Source: Arcuatula senhousia (Eukaryota; Mollusca; Bivalvia; Mytilida; Mytilidae). From it: 64,000 bases of DNA. A program made the position numbers and the translations under genes. Shown piece after piece: positions 35,011-50,000 of the stretch; within the stretch, counting starts at the first letter, position 1; each line of letters opens with the position of its first letter. The DNA is taken from positions 27,814,602 to 27,878,601 of the forward strand of contig OZ020313.1 in NCBI GenBank assembly GCA_963971305.1, given 5' to 3'. Below the pieces are notes generated by a model that worked only from the letters and a program-made list of their open reading frames with translations, was not told where the DNA came from and made no database searches.

Positions 35011-38000
35011 CTTAAAAAAGAAAACAATATTTTGTTTTAGAAAATAGCAGCCCAGTTTTTATTTAAATTTAATCCTGTATTACAACGAATAAAAGTGATC
35101 AGTGTTGTTTATATAATGCAAGAAATGAGCATATGCAAATTGTTTAGCAGATGAAAATGACAATATAAACAACGCATCAACAACTATATCTATAAAACAT
35201 ATGCTTTCCTTTGTGCTTTGATAGAGATAATCAATAGATCAATAGAAGGAAGGTTGGGACCATGAAAAAATTGACTGTCCTAAGCCAGGAATCTCCGTCA
35301 AAGTTTGTTTGTACAAGTCTTTATGATAGGTATTTAATATCAAAAGTGGGTCTTTCTTTCACATTTGTAGAATTGGTCTTGACTTGTATCTGCATTATAT
35401 CCTTGTCCTGGGTCGATTGAAGAACGGCGAGCAGCAACCTGATGGCTGTGAAGGAAGCTGGCCGTTTTTTTTAATTGACGTTATTATATGTAGGTTGTTT
35501 CGTGTACACTTATTCCAGATCTCATTACATTCTATGTAATTGGTTTACCAGAATATTGCAAAGCAGGCTAAATACAGGTTTCACAACTACAAGCGATGAG
35601 ATACGGATTATTATCTCATCGAGTTAGATATTTGTCGAATTAGGAAACGAGCATTTGCTTGTTTCCTTTGACAAATATCTAACGAGTGTGATAAAAATCC
35701 GTATCTCATCACTTGTAGTTGTGAAACCTTTTTCTCTAACTGTCTAACGTGAAAGTTTAGGCCCAACATTAATTATTTAATTAAAACTCATAGGAAAATA
35801 ATCCTATTAAAAGTAGTCAAATAAAAGAGTGTCACCGTTTTATAATAAATTTTAATTAGAAATAGACATACAGGTTTCACAACTACGAGTGATGAGATAC
35901 GGATTTTTATCACATCGAGTTAGATATTTGTCAAATTAGGAAACGAGCATTCGCGAGTTTCCTTTGAGAAATATCTAACGAGTGTGATAAAAATCCGTAT
36001 CTCATCACTTGTAGTTGTGAAACCTTTTTCTCTAACTGTCTTACGTGAAAGTATAGGTCCAAAATTACTTATTTCATTATAACTCATAGGAAAATAATCC
36101 TCTATGTATATTGTTAAGCAGGCATGTGAAAAAAAGTTGTCAAATAAAAAAGTGCCACCTTTTTATTATAAATTTTAATTTAAAGAAGACTTTATAACAA
36201 CAACAACAACAACAACAAACGTTTTTGTGCATTGTTTTTTGTTTTTGTTTTTGTTTGTATATATTTTGTTTGTCCGTTTGTTCAAGCGAGATCAACAGGT
36301 GTTCAAACAAAAGTAAGCACGCTTTCCACGAGATGCGTATCTAACACAGGCACTTGTATACAGGATAACCCTTATGGTGCCCCATCTCCCCTTTTTTTCA
36401 AAACCGATTATTTTTTCATTTTTTCTTTTACATTTCTCATTTTCACTCATACTCATGTCAAATATATGCAAATCTACCATCAAACAGTATCTACTATCCA
36501 TATGGGGTTACTGATATATAATAAGCGTATCAGTAACCCCATATGGATAGTAGATACTGTTTGATGGTATATGCAAATCTACCATCAAACAGTATCTACT
36601 ATCCATAGGGGGTTACTGATATATAATAAGCGTATCAGTAACCCCATATGGATAGTAGATACTGTTTGATGGTAGATTTGCATATATTTGACATGAGTAT
36701 GAGTGAAAATGAGAAATGTAACAGAAAAAATGAAAAAAATAATCGGTTTTGAAAAAAAGGGGGGATGTGGCACCATAACGGTTATCCTGTATACAAGTGC
36801 CTGTGGTATCTAACTGTAGTGTCTCGCGCGGATAGCCAATCAATTTTTTTGAAATTGAATATCACATCGTGCGGAGTGTGATACGTAAAATAGTCTCATC
36901 TCGCGAGAACAAGATAATATTGCACAACAGTTAGAGAAATCTCATTGTCTTCTATTTATATTTTAAAAAAACGTCTTAGTGCATTTTTGGATATATTTTG
37001 TTTGTCTAGAATCGTGCGGAGTGTGATAAGCAAAATAGTGTCTTCTCGTGAGAACTAGTTAGAGAAATGTAGTTGTGCAATTATTTGACCATTTTACAAA
37101 GAAAAATAAAGTGCTTTCGAATGACACCATTATCGTCTGCGTTAATATTGTTTTAAATGGATTACATCTTATCACTGCATGATAGATATTGTATACTACA
37201 GTATAACTTAGACACCGAATTAATGCTTGCTTCCCAAAAACTCAACTAAAACATGAAAAAGTAATAAAATCAATCTTGATAGGGATGACCATTAGAAGTA
37301 CAATTTAAGAAGACAGGAACTCAAGAAAGTTGTTTTCTTTTATCAAGTGTTTATTACTGCGTATTTCAAAAGTATAGAAAACATGATTTATCTAGATGTT
37401 GCTTTCATGCTAATATATTCTTATTATTTGAAAACTTCAACAAATTCATACCTGCTGTGTTTTACTGAGAGTAAACTTAAATCGTTTTAACAGTGATACT
37501 ATGGCCAGTTTGATTGCTAGCTTTGCATACGTCTGTCCAAAGCAGTCTCTCTGTCCGAGTCCAAAAGGAATATAACTATAAGGTTTGATTTTTGCAGCAT
37601 TCTCTGGACTAAATCTAAAGAAATATTGAAAAACATAGAGGATTAACATATGCATGTGATTTACGATCAGTTTGAAGCCCAAATGTAAACATGCTTATAG
37701 GGGCGTAGCTTGACCTTCATATTTGGTATGGCAAAACGGCCAAGGGTCTGGGGACCGCATTAAGTCTTCAGTGGTTCCAGGGGGCGACCCCCTACTCAGC
37801 CAAAAACGAACGTATGTTCTCGTCCATGTTTATTGGTTTTGTCGTTGCCCTTTTAGACTCTTCGGACGCTCAAATGCCCCATTGGTGCCTATTTGTTTCT
37901 TTCAACTATTTAAAGGCTACCAGAATTATTCCCCGGGCCAGCTTAAACGGAGAGTAGATGGGTAACGGGCGGGCATAAATTTAAAATTGCCTTTTCCATA

Positions 38001-41000
38001 TTGTATTATAGGAGGATGCTGCATGTCGGGTATCAAGAGACTGTGACAACCAAAAACTGCCACGAAAATTTTTGTTATACCAAAGGACGACGGAAGAAAG
38101 AAGCAAGACGCCGCAAGACGACGGATAGTGCTAAAGTCATTCCTATCTGTCATTATGTTGCCTGCAACGTGTTGCAGATGCGACATATAGGGGTCACTTT
38201 GGCACTTTCCGTCGTCTTGCGTCCTGCGTCCTGCGGCGCCACAAAAAATTTCCGTCGCATTTTTCTGGCCAACTACATTGTACATGCAGCAGACTCCTGA
38301 AACTTCATCCTATAGTACTATATGGTGTAAAGTGGTTATGTCCGAAAATTAACTACTTCCTGTTTGACGAATAACATAGTAACGCAGGCGACATATGCCT
38401 CCCAAGAAAGGCTCCATCTAGTTTTGCAACAAGTTGCAGGCGACATAAAAATCATGGGAGATTTAAGAACATGCAGACTTTATCATACATTTAAAACACA
38501 TTTTGTGGGAAAGTAAAATCTACAAACCTTTCAGGGTCAAATTTTTCAGGTTCTGGAAAGTTTTCCTTGTCCATGTGAACAGCATAAACGGAGAAAGAAA
38601 CTTCAAGTGATTGTGTAAATTTTATATTCTTTATGACAGTTTCTTTCCCTACACCTCTTCCAAACCTGAAAAATATATACATTTTGTACTTATATAAAAT
38701 ATTGGTTCGAAGTGCTGTAATGTTCAACAGACAAATTAGTATTATTATGATAGTTGTGGCAGTCAAAGTTTGATAAAAAGTCAATTTACACAATTATCAA
38801 CGAAAAATATTTTGTGGATAATTTATTATTTATGAAATCGAATTGGGGAAAAATATAAAATGAACAGCACATCAGCTTTATCTGAAGCAAACAAAATAAG
38901 AAAATGCAATTGTGGAACCATAAGGGACGAACCATTTAACTTGAAGGTGGGGGACCCTTGTTATTTTTTGTTTTTGACAGTGTATTTTTCCGAGCAGAGC
39001 ACAGAAAAAAAGTATTTATTTTAAAAGGACTTCCAACATTTGTTTTCGTTATCAAAAAATATTTTCAAAATATTATTTTAGGGAAATACCAAGCCCTTCC
39101 CCTTTCAAGATTAAAATGGTCGGTACCTAAATGAAAAAAAAACACCCAACACCTTTATGTTACTACTGAAGCCCATGTAGATACATTTGTATCATATATC
39201 GATCATAAATGTTAAACATGTTAATATTATAATTTAGAGACTTTAAGATCCATTTATGTTTCTGTACAAACCCGTGAGGGTTCCGAGTGGTGCATAGGCC
39301 CGAAGCAGCGCTGAGCTTCCACTTAAGACCGCTCAAAAACCGTACATCCGGCCAGGCCGCTTTGCCCACAAAGCAACTGGGTTGTGTGCCCCAGATGGTT
39401 GAATGGGACAGCTCTTTCATAGTGTATGCCAGGGTCGTCAGGCTATAATGCGGAAGACCTGACCGCAAACCATAGTGCTGCACCATGTTGGGAAAATTTC
39501 ACGTCCCTAGCATGTAGAAGGCTAAATTGTCCTTCCCTTCCCATCACACCTTTTTCCAGATGCAGTCAAAACCCTCCTCCTAGATTAGCCTTGTGCCCCT
39601 TTTATTTTCCTTCATCATCATTTCATGTTCATTGCTTCGCCCTTCCATGTTTAGCTCCCGGAAATAGCCGAAATCGTGCTGCTTGGGAGTAAATCTAAAA
39701 CTTACTTCATGTAACTATTTTCGTACCTTAAATATGTTGGGAACAACCGCAATGTCTCGTTTAAAACCATATCTAAATACTGCATATTTTCTATTGAATG
39801 ATATGATAAGTCACCCTAAAAAGAAAATATATAACTGAATTCATTGAAAGATGGTTCTGATAATATAATAAAATACTAAGATACAAAGCATTTTAGCTTA
39901 ATCCAAATCTGTATAAAAATGTAAACTTAAGTTGTAATTTAATATTCAAACTCTAATTAGTAAATGCACCAACTTCATTGTGGTCTTTTATCAATGCATT
40001 TGGCATCGGCTTTGGTGCATGTCTACAAAGGTGTCCTCAAATAGGGCGACTCTACTTCCATACAATTTGATTGGACAAGGGCGTGTCTTAATTTAGGGTA
40101 CATTCCTTGAATTGACCCCTGTTCAATTCTATTAGATTTGATATAATGTGCATTTTTTTATTCTTGACCAAAATTAAATTTGGTCTGGTTACTTTTTGCC
40201 TTATAGCATCTTCAATAATCATTCACAGAAAAGACACACATATAAACTATATATGTCGCCTGAAACTTGATTGTAATTAGTTTCTTGTGCAGATATCATT
40301 GACAGTCCAAATCCAACATGAGTAAAATTGAAATTGCTCTGTGGCCTACCTTATTCGGTTCATTGTTTATTTCTGTAAGTAGTCTTTGTTGGTATTCTTG
40401 ATGTTGTGCTAAGTTATACAGAGTAAATGCAACAGTGCTCGCCGTGGTGTCATAGCCAGCCAAAAAGAAAAACAGACAATTGGCAACTATTTCTGTTTCT
40501 GATAATCTGTAGCCTGAAATAAAGATTATTTTCTATACAATAAACAAAGAAGCAAAGGACTTAGATGTGTCAATTGGTACCATCGAATGTCGCAAGTCCG
40601 GAAATCGGTAACAAAGAGTAGCAACGTGATCTTAACGCGGAAGAAGAGTAAACTAAGGACTGGTGCTTAAGAGGGGTAAGCAAACCCGTCACACTGTTCG
40701 ATTTAGTGTGAAAAAATACGTATGAAAATTGATGAACTTTGAATATACATTTGAGTTCTGAGGAAAAGGATATTTTTCACAGTAGTAAAGCATAATTTGT
40801 AACAACCTAGATATTCAGATTCAAAACGTGAAAGATGTAAAATACTAGTACACTGTATAATACAACTACTAGTATTTCAAGAGCCTAAATCCATAGCGAT
40901 AGCAAAAATATATTTTTATTTATTCTAATAATTAAAGACCTTTATGACGTAGATGGTATAAAAGGTTTTTTTTACTAGTACATCATGTAATCTTCATTTG

Positions 41001-44000
41001 TCCTATGTTTTAAAGGGACGCATTGATAATTGATAATTAAAAGGCAATTTTACTCTGTTTTTTATTGGCATTTTTTCACTGCATGGCTTAGTGGAGCTCC
41101 CACGACCTGGAAATATCCGCACTTACCCGAAGACACATTAGTAGATATTTTTGCTGTATTGTTTTCACTGTCAACAACAAATGACTGTCTACGACATCTT
41201 TTCATTAGAAATGAGAGAAAATCGTGATACCCCTAAAATAATAAATTAACATAAAATGCTAAGTTAGTTAAATAGTTGGTTATTGCTTTACTCCTAACAT
41301 GCCTAAGTAGCACGAATTCAGATATAAACATGAAACGGGTGATAAAATGAACATGAAATGATGATAATGTGAAGAAAATAGAAACAAAAAGCCAATCAGG
41401 GACGAAAACGGTCGTCAGACCCATTTGAAAATAATTAGACCCAAGCTTTGATGTATATATCTTTGACACGGTAGTAACCATTTAAGACACTAATGTATTT
41501 AATTGCTTTTAATACACTTCAAAGCCCTGGAATCTCTTTTTAGATACGATTTATTCATAATCTCGTGCAGATTTTCGTCAAAACTTGTATGGACCTCCCT
41601 CTTACAGCCTCAATAAATTGACCCCCCATCTTCTTCAATATTTTCTTGGTCCCCTCTTTCCCTCTTGTCTACTATGGTACACTTTCATTTTGTCTTTTTA
41701 TTCTTAGTAGACCCCCCATTTGTGAATCCTCTCATCCACTATGGTGTACCTGGTCTTAAACGGGCAAAATTGCACCATGTGTTTTACATATATAAAACAT
41801 ATGTTTTTCAGACGTATTTCACATATGTAAAACATACGTTGAGGACCTTCATGTAAAACGTATGTAAAATTACATATGGTTTACATATGTTTTTTTCATA
41901 TATTTTACGCCTGGTATAAAAATACATGACTGTATTAGTTCACATGTAGTATGGAAAATATGTATACAAAAACATGTTTAACATATGTAATACATATGAT
42001 ATACATGCGTTAAAAAACATGTTTTACATGTGGGATGTTTTACGCATGGTTAAAATCATATGCTTTACGCACGTTTTCTCACATATGGTTACCATGTGTG
42101 GCCAAAACATATGTTTTACACATGGTTTTACAGGCATAATTCATGTGTAAAACAATACATGCGTTATACGCATGGTGCATTTTTTCCTGTGTATGAAAGC
42201 TATCATTTTATCATTTTAACCCTTACCTCGCTTCCGTGTCGTTCTTCCATTTTTGTAGCAACCATGTCAGTGAGGTAGGTCTGAACATCTGCAGGGATGG
42301 CATCAAAGCCTTTCATTGAAAAATACTTGGTCAATACTGGACATACAGCTAATATAAAAGTAAATGATAATGCAATGTTAAATGTTTACTTTCACAATCA
42401 CTTACAAATGTATGTCATTTCTTCTTTCTTTGTCAAATAAATAATAGTTTTAAAAGAATATTTATTGTCTCAATACAAACAAAATATGCTTATTTTAACC
42501 GGCTTGAAGTCATTGATAAATTAATTTTTGTACTTAACCCAAATATGGATGTTTTGCCCACGGTTTTTGATTTTGTAAAGCAATCATTTGAGTTGCAACA
42601 ATGAGATCCACATTGGTCAAATTCATACATATTTGTAAATACTATAATATCTTTGGTTGTGTCCATTTGTGTGTACAGTTACATGTTCATTGGTTTTGTA
42701 TGTTTGGGTTTGCTTAACCTCAAAATTCTATACTTTCTTGTTTTTTCTATCAAAATTTATCATGGATTTATTCAAAGATAGAGTCTCAAGCTTAATATAA
42801 ATATGCTACATGTAGTTCTTCAGTTAAGATACTCCGATGGCTATAGTACAGGGGGTGTCAAACTAAGAGATAGTGGCCAAAACTGGCATGCCATCTAAAT
42901 ATATCACTGTTGTAGTCAGTGACGGACTTAAAGAATCTGATTAAGTGGGAGCAGTGCATTTATGGGCTTCGTCACGCTTAGCGATTTCCTGTAAAACATT
43001 TTTCAAAATTTTGGAATTGGCAATGCTGCCATCTACCCTTAATCCGCCACATGTTATAATGGTTTTTGCACATGTGCGTTAGTAAACGTTGCATCTTTTA
43101 GTTATCGGGAATTTAACTGGTAAGGAGGTTGGTTAGTTCTGCAATGCTGCCATCTACCCTTAATCCGCCACATGTTATCATGGTTTTTGCACATGTGCGT
43201 TAGTAAACGTTGCATCTTTTAGCTATCGGGAATTTAACTGGTAAGGAGGTTGGTTAGTTCTGTAAATATTTGAAACTAATCTTTTAGGAAAATATGTGTA
43301 TATTTGATTCAAATTAATCTGTGTGCTTATACATGTAGTCGTGATTATAGGGGAATGCCTTTCTGTATCAACTATTAAAGACAGTGTGCCAAGAGTAGAC
43401 CAGCTTATGAAACACCCCGGTGATTGACTTTCGTTTCACTGAATACTAGCAGGATCGTCTTCGGTCATGTGGAGGCGGTCCTCATCGGAATTTTGAGACA
43501 TATTTTGTCAACAGAGATCGGCACATTATACATGTTATTTTATATTATACCAGGAAAAACCCGCGAATTCGCGGGAAAATCAATCGTTGGTTGCTTTACA
43601 AAATATTACACAATAAAACATTGCATTTGTGTGACCTTACATGGTTGTGCTAATCGCAAATTAAAGGTTCTACGGTATTATTTTACTCTAATAAGTTTTT
43701 GGTTACTGTCATTTTTTTTATATTTTTTTAGGTTGATATATCGATTGAATAAATAATTCTGTAACAATTAATTTATACATGTATTCCATTATTTTTCAGG
43801 ATTTTTCATTTTCAGATAAGAATAAATTGTTCAAATGCCCACTCGGACACTTCCTACCGCTTTTTAGTATGACCGCTAGAGTGTAATTCCGGAACCATGA
43901 CGGCTAAAACGTTTCCGGATCAATTAATTAGGTTAATTAGCAAACTGCAGACATAATTGCATATGTGTTAATGATATTTTTAAAGGGCACAACCATCCCC

Positions 44001-47000
44001 TATTTTTGATATATGATGCTTAGTTGTAGCGTTTGTTGTTTAGGCTGCAACCCGGCTAACAAAAAACGCTTCGTTATTTTAGTAGTATAGATTACTCACA
44101 ACACATCACAGCAGGTTTCTTCACCCCAGTATTTGCAGCTGTCCATCCTTTCTTTATCATGTTTACTATTTTATCTTTTTTGTCTTTCATTGAATTAACA
44201 TTATGCCCAAATAAACTGTTGCATAGAGAATCGACAGAATATGAAAGACTAAACCTAAAATGAAAATAAAAACAAACATTTAAAATCTGTCATTGAAACA
44301 ATTGACGGATTTCGTAAAACAGGAAGTAGTTAAGTGACAGACCTGAAATAAAATCCCTTGTTATCAGACCCAATTCTGTTGCTGTTGCTATTATTCGAAG
44401 TTGCTTAAAAACTGCCACATTTCTGCTTTAACCTTATTGATTGTTTCAATTTAAGTATGTTGATATAAAATGTTTTTTGAAAAAGGATACCCTAATTTTG
44501 TTGATTGTTTCTATTATGTTTCAAAGAGCTGAAAAACGTAACAAAACTTACGGTTGAAAGTCGAAGTCATTCTCTGTTGATATTTTTTCTTCTACATTTG
44601 CAACAAGTTTATTGCATGACTGAAGCAACTTATCGGTGATCTGTTGAAAATGTAAAAATTGACCAATAAATAAAATGTCCAGCATGTTTAATGTGGATGA
44701 AAATAATTCCTAGAATATTTAACATACGAAAATTCGAAAACTTTGGAATAGGGCCAGGAAGACAAAGGGATAAAATGGAAAGAAGCGTAAAGTTTGTCTT
44801 TGAGAGTCGGTGGTGTACTGGTTAATTCGTCGGTCTATATACATAGGGGCTTGCATCCGGCATTTAGGGTCTGGAGTCAAATTGCGTTTTCTCTAGCTGA
44901 TCGCACTTTGACTCTTTACCAGAAGCAGGCATCTGTGTTCTATAATAATACTAGGGTTTATAATTCGACCTGCGTCTGGTACTGAAAATTTCATTGACTA
45001 ACTCTCTCTACAAACCACTTGATGGAATGGTCTCAAGGAACGATGCAAGTCCTTTGTATGGGACCAAAAATGTACCGTATATAGAAATAATGACCCCCCA
45101 CATATTAACGAAGCATGCACTTGTAGAGTTTGATAGGAGAAGGTCCTAGAAGTGTCACTACAAAGGTCACAGCTGCGCACTTTAAACTGGAGTGTGAATC
45201 ATGTAATCATTTAGTTTGTTTCCCAATCCAGTACCAATTCGCAAGTTTAAAACTAATCAAACTAACTAAGTCATTTAAGGGTTATAATTATGATGAGAAA
45301 TTTGATATCAATAACAATTGTTAAGATATCTTCTTTATAGAATTAAGAATCTGTTTTGCTGGTTTTTTTTTAATATTTCACGGAAATTACATTTTTCTTA
45401 CATAAGGATTGTGATACTTCCTTCTCATAAACATTAAGAAATCTGGAAAATCCAGATTGAGAGGCAACTTGAAAGACCCGTATTCGACCTAATAAAATTA
45501 AGTTGCTGGAGAAATTCTGCAATGGGAATGTCTTTCAGTTCCTAATTTCCTTTTAGTAAATAAATACCTGTCGCATAAAACAACCGCTGCAAACTTTCAG
45601 AAATGAAGTATATCATGGTGTTCACACAATATGAAGTTGTTTTTTCGGATGCGCTCACATTTTTCCAAACAGAAAAGTGTGTGGGGAAAAAGCATAAACA
45701 AATGATATTTGGACAATTTAAAAATTGTTAATAACTTTTTAAGTTAACTGATGGGCATGATAACTATAATGAAAAAGCATATAAGTTAGCTTAATAATTG
45801 TTCAATATTTCAGCAATGTTTCTAACGTCTGCTTGCTGCATGGAATTTAATTAAATGGAAAATTTGGGGCAAAAAATGGATCTAACTGCCACTCATTGTT
45901 CTGACAAAGAATTTAATAGTAAACATTATAATTCTGACAATAAAATATAACTAACATACAGATTTATCCAAAAGCTTTAATATTGGCCTAATCAGTAAGA
46001 AATTTCAAAGTCAGTGAACCGTGACTGCAGAGCATATAGATACAATGCTCTTAATATAAATCTTCACTGCACTGATGCTAACGCATCTGCATACCAAACA
46101 TAATGATGTACCATTACTATTTCACATTAAACAGACTTCATGTAACAATTGTGGACGCCGCTGCCGTCGCCGTCGGAATCAGCATGCCTAAGTCTGCACG
46201 CCTTTCGCGACATTCGTCGCAGGCGAGACAAAATGAAAGAAATGTAAACAGACCGAGAAGTGACGTTTATTATACTGTCAGAACTATGTTTTCTCATAAC
46301 ACATTTATATTTAGTCAATTCACATGTCCTCATAACTTGAAAAATGTACACCTTAACTGATTTAAATGCCAATCTTTGAATCTTTTATGTGACTTTGAAT
46401 ACATATTTTGACTATGAAGACATGACAAAAACGTCAATAGAAGAGATATTACATGACCTAAGATACCCCTTAGGATAATAGGGAAGCAAATGTTGAGATT
46501 ATTTACTGCACTTAATAATGGGTTTCATCATCTTTAAACCCCTATTCTCATGTTACGTAACATTTCTTGATAAATCTATGTGATAGAAGTCTCTATTTAG
46601 GTCCAACTGTCATAGATTTTGCAAGTCATTTGTGTCATCTACATATTCATTTAAAAGACACGGTGAAACATAAACGACGCTCTTTCCTAATATATTTGAA
46701 AACTTTGCCAATCATGCCAATTTCACGGATTAAAAATAACTGAATTGAATCGGTTTCAAAACACACAGCTACCTTTATTTACGTTGTAGTGAGAACTGTT
46801 TGTCTTGAGTACTGACATAGACCAAAAAATGCACCGTTAATCTTTGATGTTAGTAAGTTCGTCCAAGTAAACCAACATCAACGTGTCTTGGAATGTGCTG
46901 TAACATTGTTTTTTTCGATCGTTACATCTATCTTACAAACTTCTTAAAATGTCCCAGGACTCTATTTGGAGAGTTTTTGTATTGTCACTTTTTACCGGAA

Positions 47001-50000
47001 TAAATATAGCGTAAATGGACAACGCAGATTTTAATATTTGAATACTCCTTTACTCCTAGCTAGTGGCTGACCAAGACATTTGGTAAAAGGGGGGCACGGG
47101 CTGGCTAAAGGAGCGCAATCTGTTCACGCTTCAATTATTCCCTTTGTATCTTACCAATTTTTTTCCACCAAAAAGGGTTGGGGGGGGGGTCTGGCCCCCA
47201 TGGACCCCTCTGGATCCGCCCCTGCTAGCAATATCTGTATAAAAGAAACTCTCACTATTGCCAATGATTTACCTGTTCTAAATATTTGGGCTTGAATACT
47301 TCTGATATGTGTTCTCTGAGAAACATCCATTGGTTGTTTGAAGATAAGGCAACCGTCCTCCTAAGTAATGGCCCCAAATCTAAGTTGGCCTACAAAATTG
47401 ATTTCAAATGATTTAGTTAATGTAAATATATTTGCATTTGTTTAAGTCGCTTTCGCAAAATATCCTCGTAAAGAAAAGTGAACCCCTATGCTTAATCATA
47501 GAATCTATTTAAATTTTATAACACAACAAAAGGAAAGAAAGGTGACAAATATGAACATTTCCCCAATTCGAAGTGATACTTTTACAAATCGTTAAAGAAA
47601 CCTTCAACAATCTCTGCATTTCACTATTACAGTACACTTTAACTTTGAATTTGATGGATTTTTTATGTTTCAACTTTATTTATGCACAAAAGTTTTCCAA
47701 CTTAATTAATGGGGTTGGTAGTACTGATGAATCTATATATTTTCAACAACGATTTGAAACGGCGTTTCCACAATTTTGATGTAATGATCAGTGCTATCCT
47801 ACCTTCCGGTTTTTAAATTTATCAAATTCTTTGACACATATAGCTCCTATGATTTCTGGATCTGCTACTAGCAACACTGGCTTGTGGCCATGGTAAATTC
47901 TGTTGAATGAAACAAAACAGATATATATGTTTTTATGGTACAAAATATTTGTGGCAAAATCTTTTTTTTGGCGAGGGTGGGGACATGAAAAGGTACACAA
48001 AATTCTTTCTTATTTACAACGGGCGTTCTGAAGCCAATAAAGAAAACGAAAGATTACATGGTCTAGACTTGAAGAATAAATTTTCAAACTTTTATACTTT
48101 CAAAAAGAAAAGAGAAACTTACGGTTGAATATTGTCATCCTCTCAAGTCAAGTTTTTGAGTCCACGCCTCCTCCCTCAAAATTTGAGGGAGCGAAACGTG
48201 GACTCAAAACCCTGACTTGGGAGGATGGAATGTTGTTGAAAGGTTAATTATATATGTAACTAGGATCTTACCCAACAACCTTCCCATACTTTTTAACAAG
48301 TTCTATATCTGTTTGTGCAACACCCTAAAAAAGAAAAAAAGAATATAGGTAACTTTTTGTAAAATCAAGATTATAAAAAAATATTTTTAAAGTAAGATAC
48401 ACGCATTTAATCATCTCGAAAGCCACTAGAGTAATTTGCATACGTCCAAAATCTTTTAAAAGTATAATTTTAAGCGTTTGTTACTAGTGATTTGTCAAAT
48501 ACTTTAAAAGCCGGAAAAATCTTCTTTATCCCATCAATTTTATCTGTCTGTGCACCACAAGCACAATTTGAATTTAAAAGAGCACTAAAATATCTCAGTA
48601 TCGAGCACTTATAACTTCATGTAAACATTTCATTTTGTTATAGGTGTTGTCTGTGTTGTTGTGGTGAAAAAATTTCCAGTGATAGGTTTATGCGTAAAAT
48701 GACACCCACTTTGGTAAATTGTGCAAATAAAATTTTGAATATACTTTGTATTTGATTTTTCAAACATTTTTGAAAAGAAAGGTAACAACAAAACTACCAA
48801 ACTCGGATGATCCAAGACGAAAAGAGCGAGTGAGTGAGTTGATGTTTTACGCCCGTGAAACGCTATATAGGTTATCAACAGGCGATGAACACGAAAAGGA
48901 TGATAAAATGAACATGAAACGATGATGATAAATGAAATACGGAAGTGGGATGGGAAACAAAGGAACGGTAAATTTTGAAGAAGCACAGAAAAAGGGGAGA
49001 GGTGGGTAGGGCCAAATATTTATGTGGTGCACTACTTGGCGATCCACAAAGGGGTATTTTACGTGCATGAAGCGTGGCTCTATCCACACACGTTTGCCCA
49101 CTATGGTCAGCGGTCAGGGTTTCCGTATTATTGACCTGACAACCCCGCGGACGAGTGCCACCCTATTCAGCCACCTAGGGTACAAACTTGGCCGCTCTGT
49201 GGGCTGAGCACTGACAAACAAGGCAAAAACATACCAGAGAAATTAAAGATCGCAACGGTCCTGAATCGGTACTCGCATTTCAAAAGGAATCATTATGGAA
49301 GGTTAATGTTAATCATTAATACATAATTGAGTGATTTGCAATTCTTTTTTTTGTGTATTTCAATCTTCCTACCTTCTCTTTATATTGTTTAAATATTCCC
49401 AGCAACCGTTGTGGCTTCGGACCCGGAATTCCAGCCCGCTCGAAATAGCCATGAACATTCTTAGCGTATCTAGAAAAAAGAAGTAAAAAATTCATAGAAA
49501 TGAAATCTTTGTTTACCAAATGGCACATTTATGTTTTGTGAAGATTATGGTCAAAGGTTCAGAAACCGGGTGTACGTCATTGTGATGAAAGACAAACTGC
49601 TTCGGCTTATTTGTATGTTTATCTTTATGAAACCACTACTTTCGTTGTAAAACAAATTGTCATTTTCGAATACGTGGGAAATGATAAAGAAAAAAAACCG
49701 GAAAAGTTTGCAACAAAGCTTACACTTCCATCCCGAATCTGCAAAAACTTCAAAACCTAGCATGTTTTTTTTTCAAATTTGGGAAAAAAAGCAAAGACCA
49801 ATATTTTCCACAAAAATATCTCACTCAGATAAATTCAATTAACATTTTAGCAAGTTTATGTAAAATTATTTTCACTTTTCTTCGTGAAATAAAGTTGTTT
49901 TGTTATTGGTAATTGATCTATCCATTTTATTATAAACCAGGTTTTATGTAGATAATCATGATAATTGTGCATTCGAAAAATTGCAGATTTTCAAGTGGTC

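Noticed and set aside
36232..36843. Open frames of 60-110 codons on both strands
   Set aside because: They mirror each other across the 461-bp palindrome and have no independent support.
44807..44900. Possible tRNA-like segment (ggtgtactggttaattcgtc)
   Set aside because: The A-box-like part is followed by a poor B box (gtctggagtcaaattg); too degraded to call.
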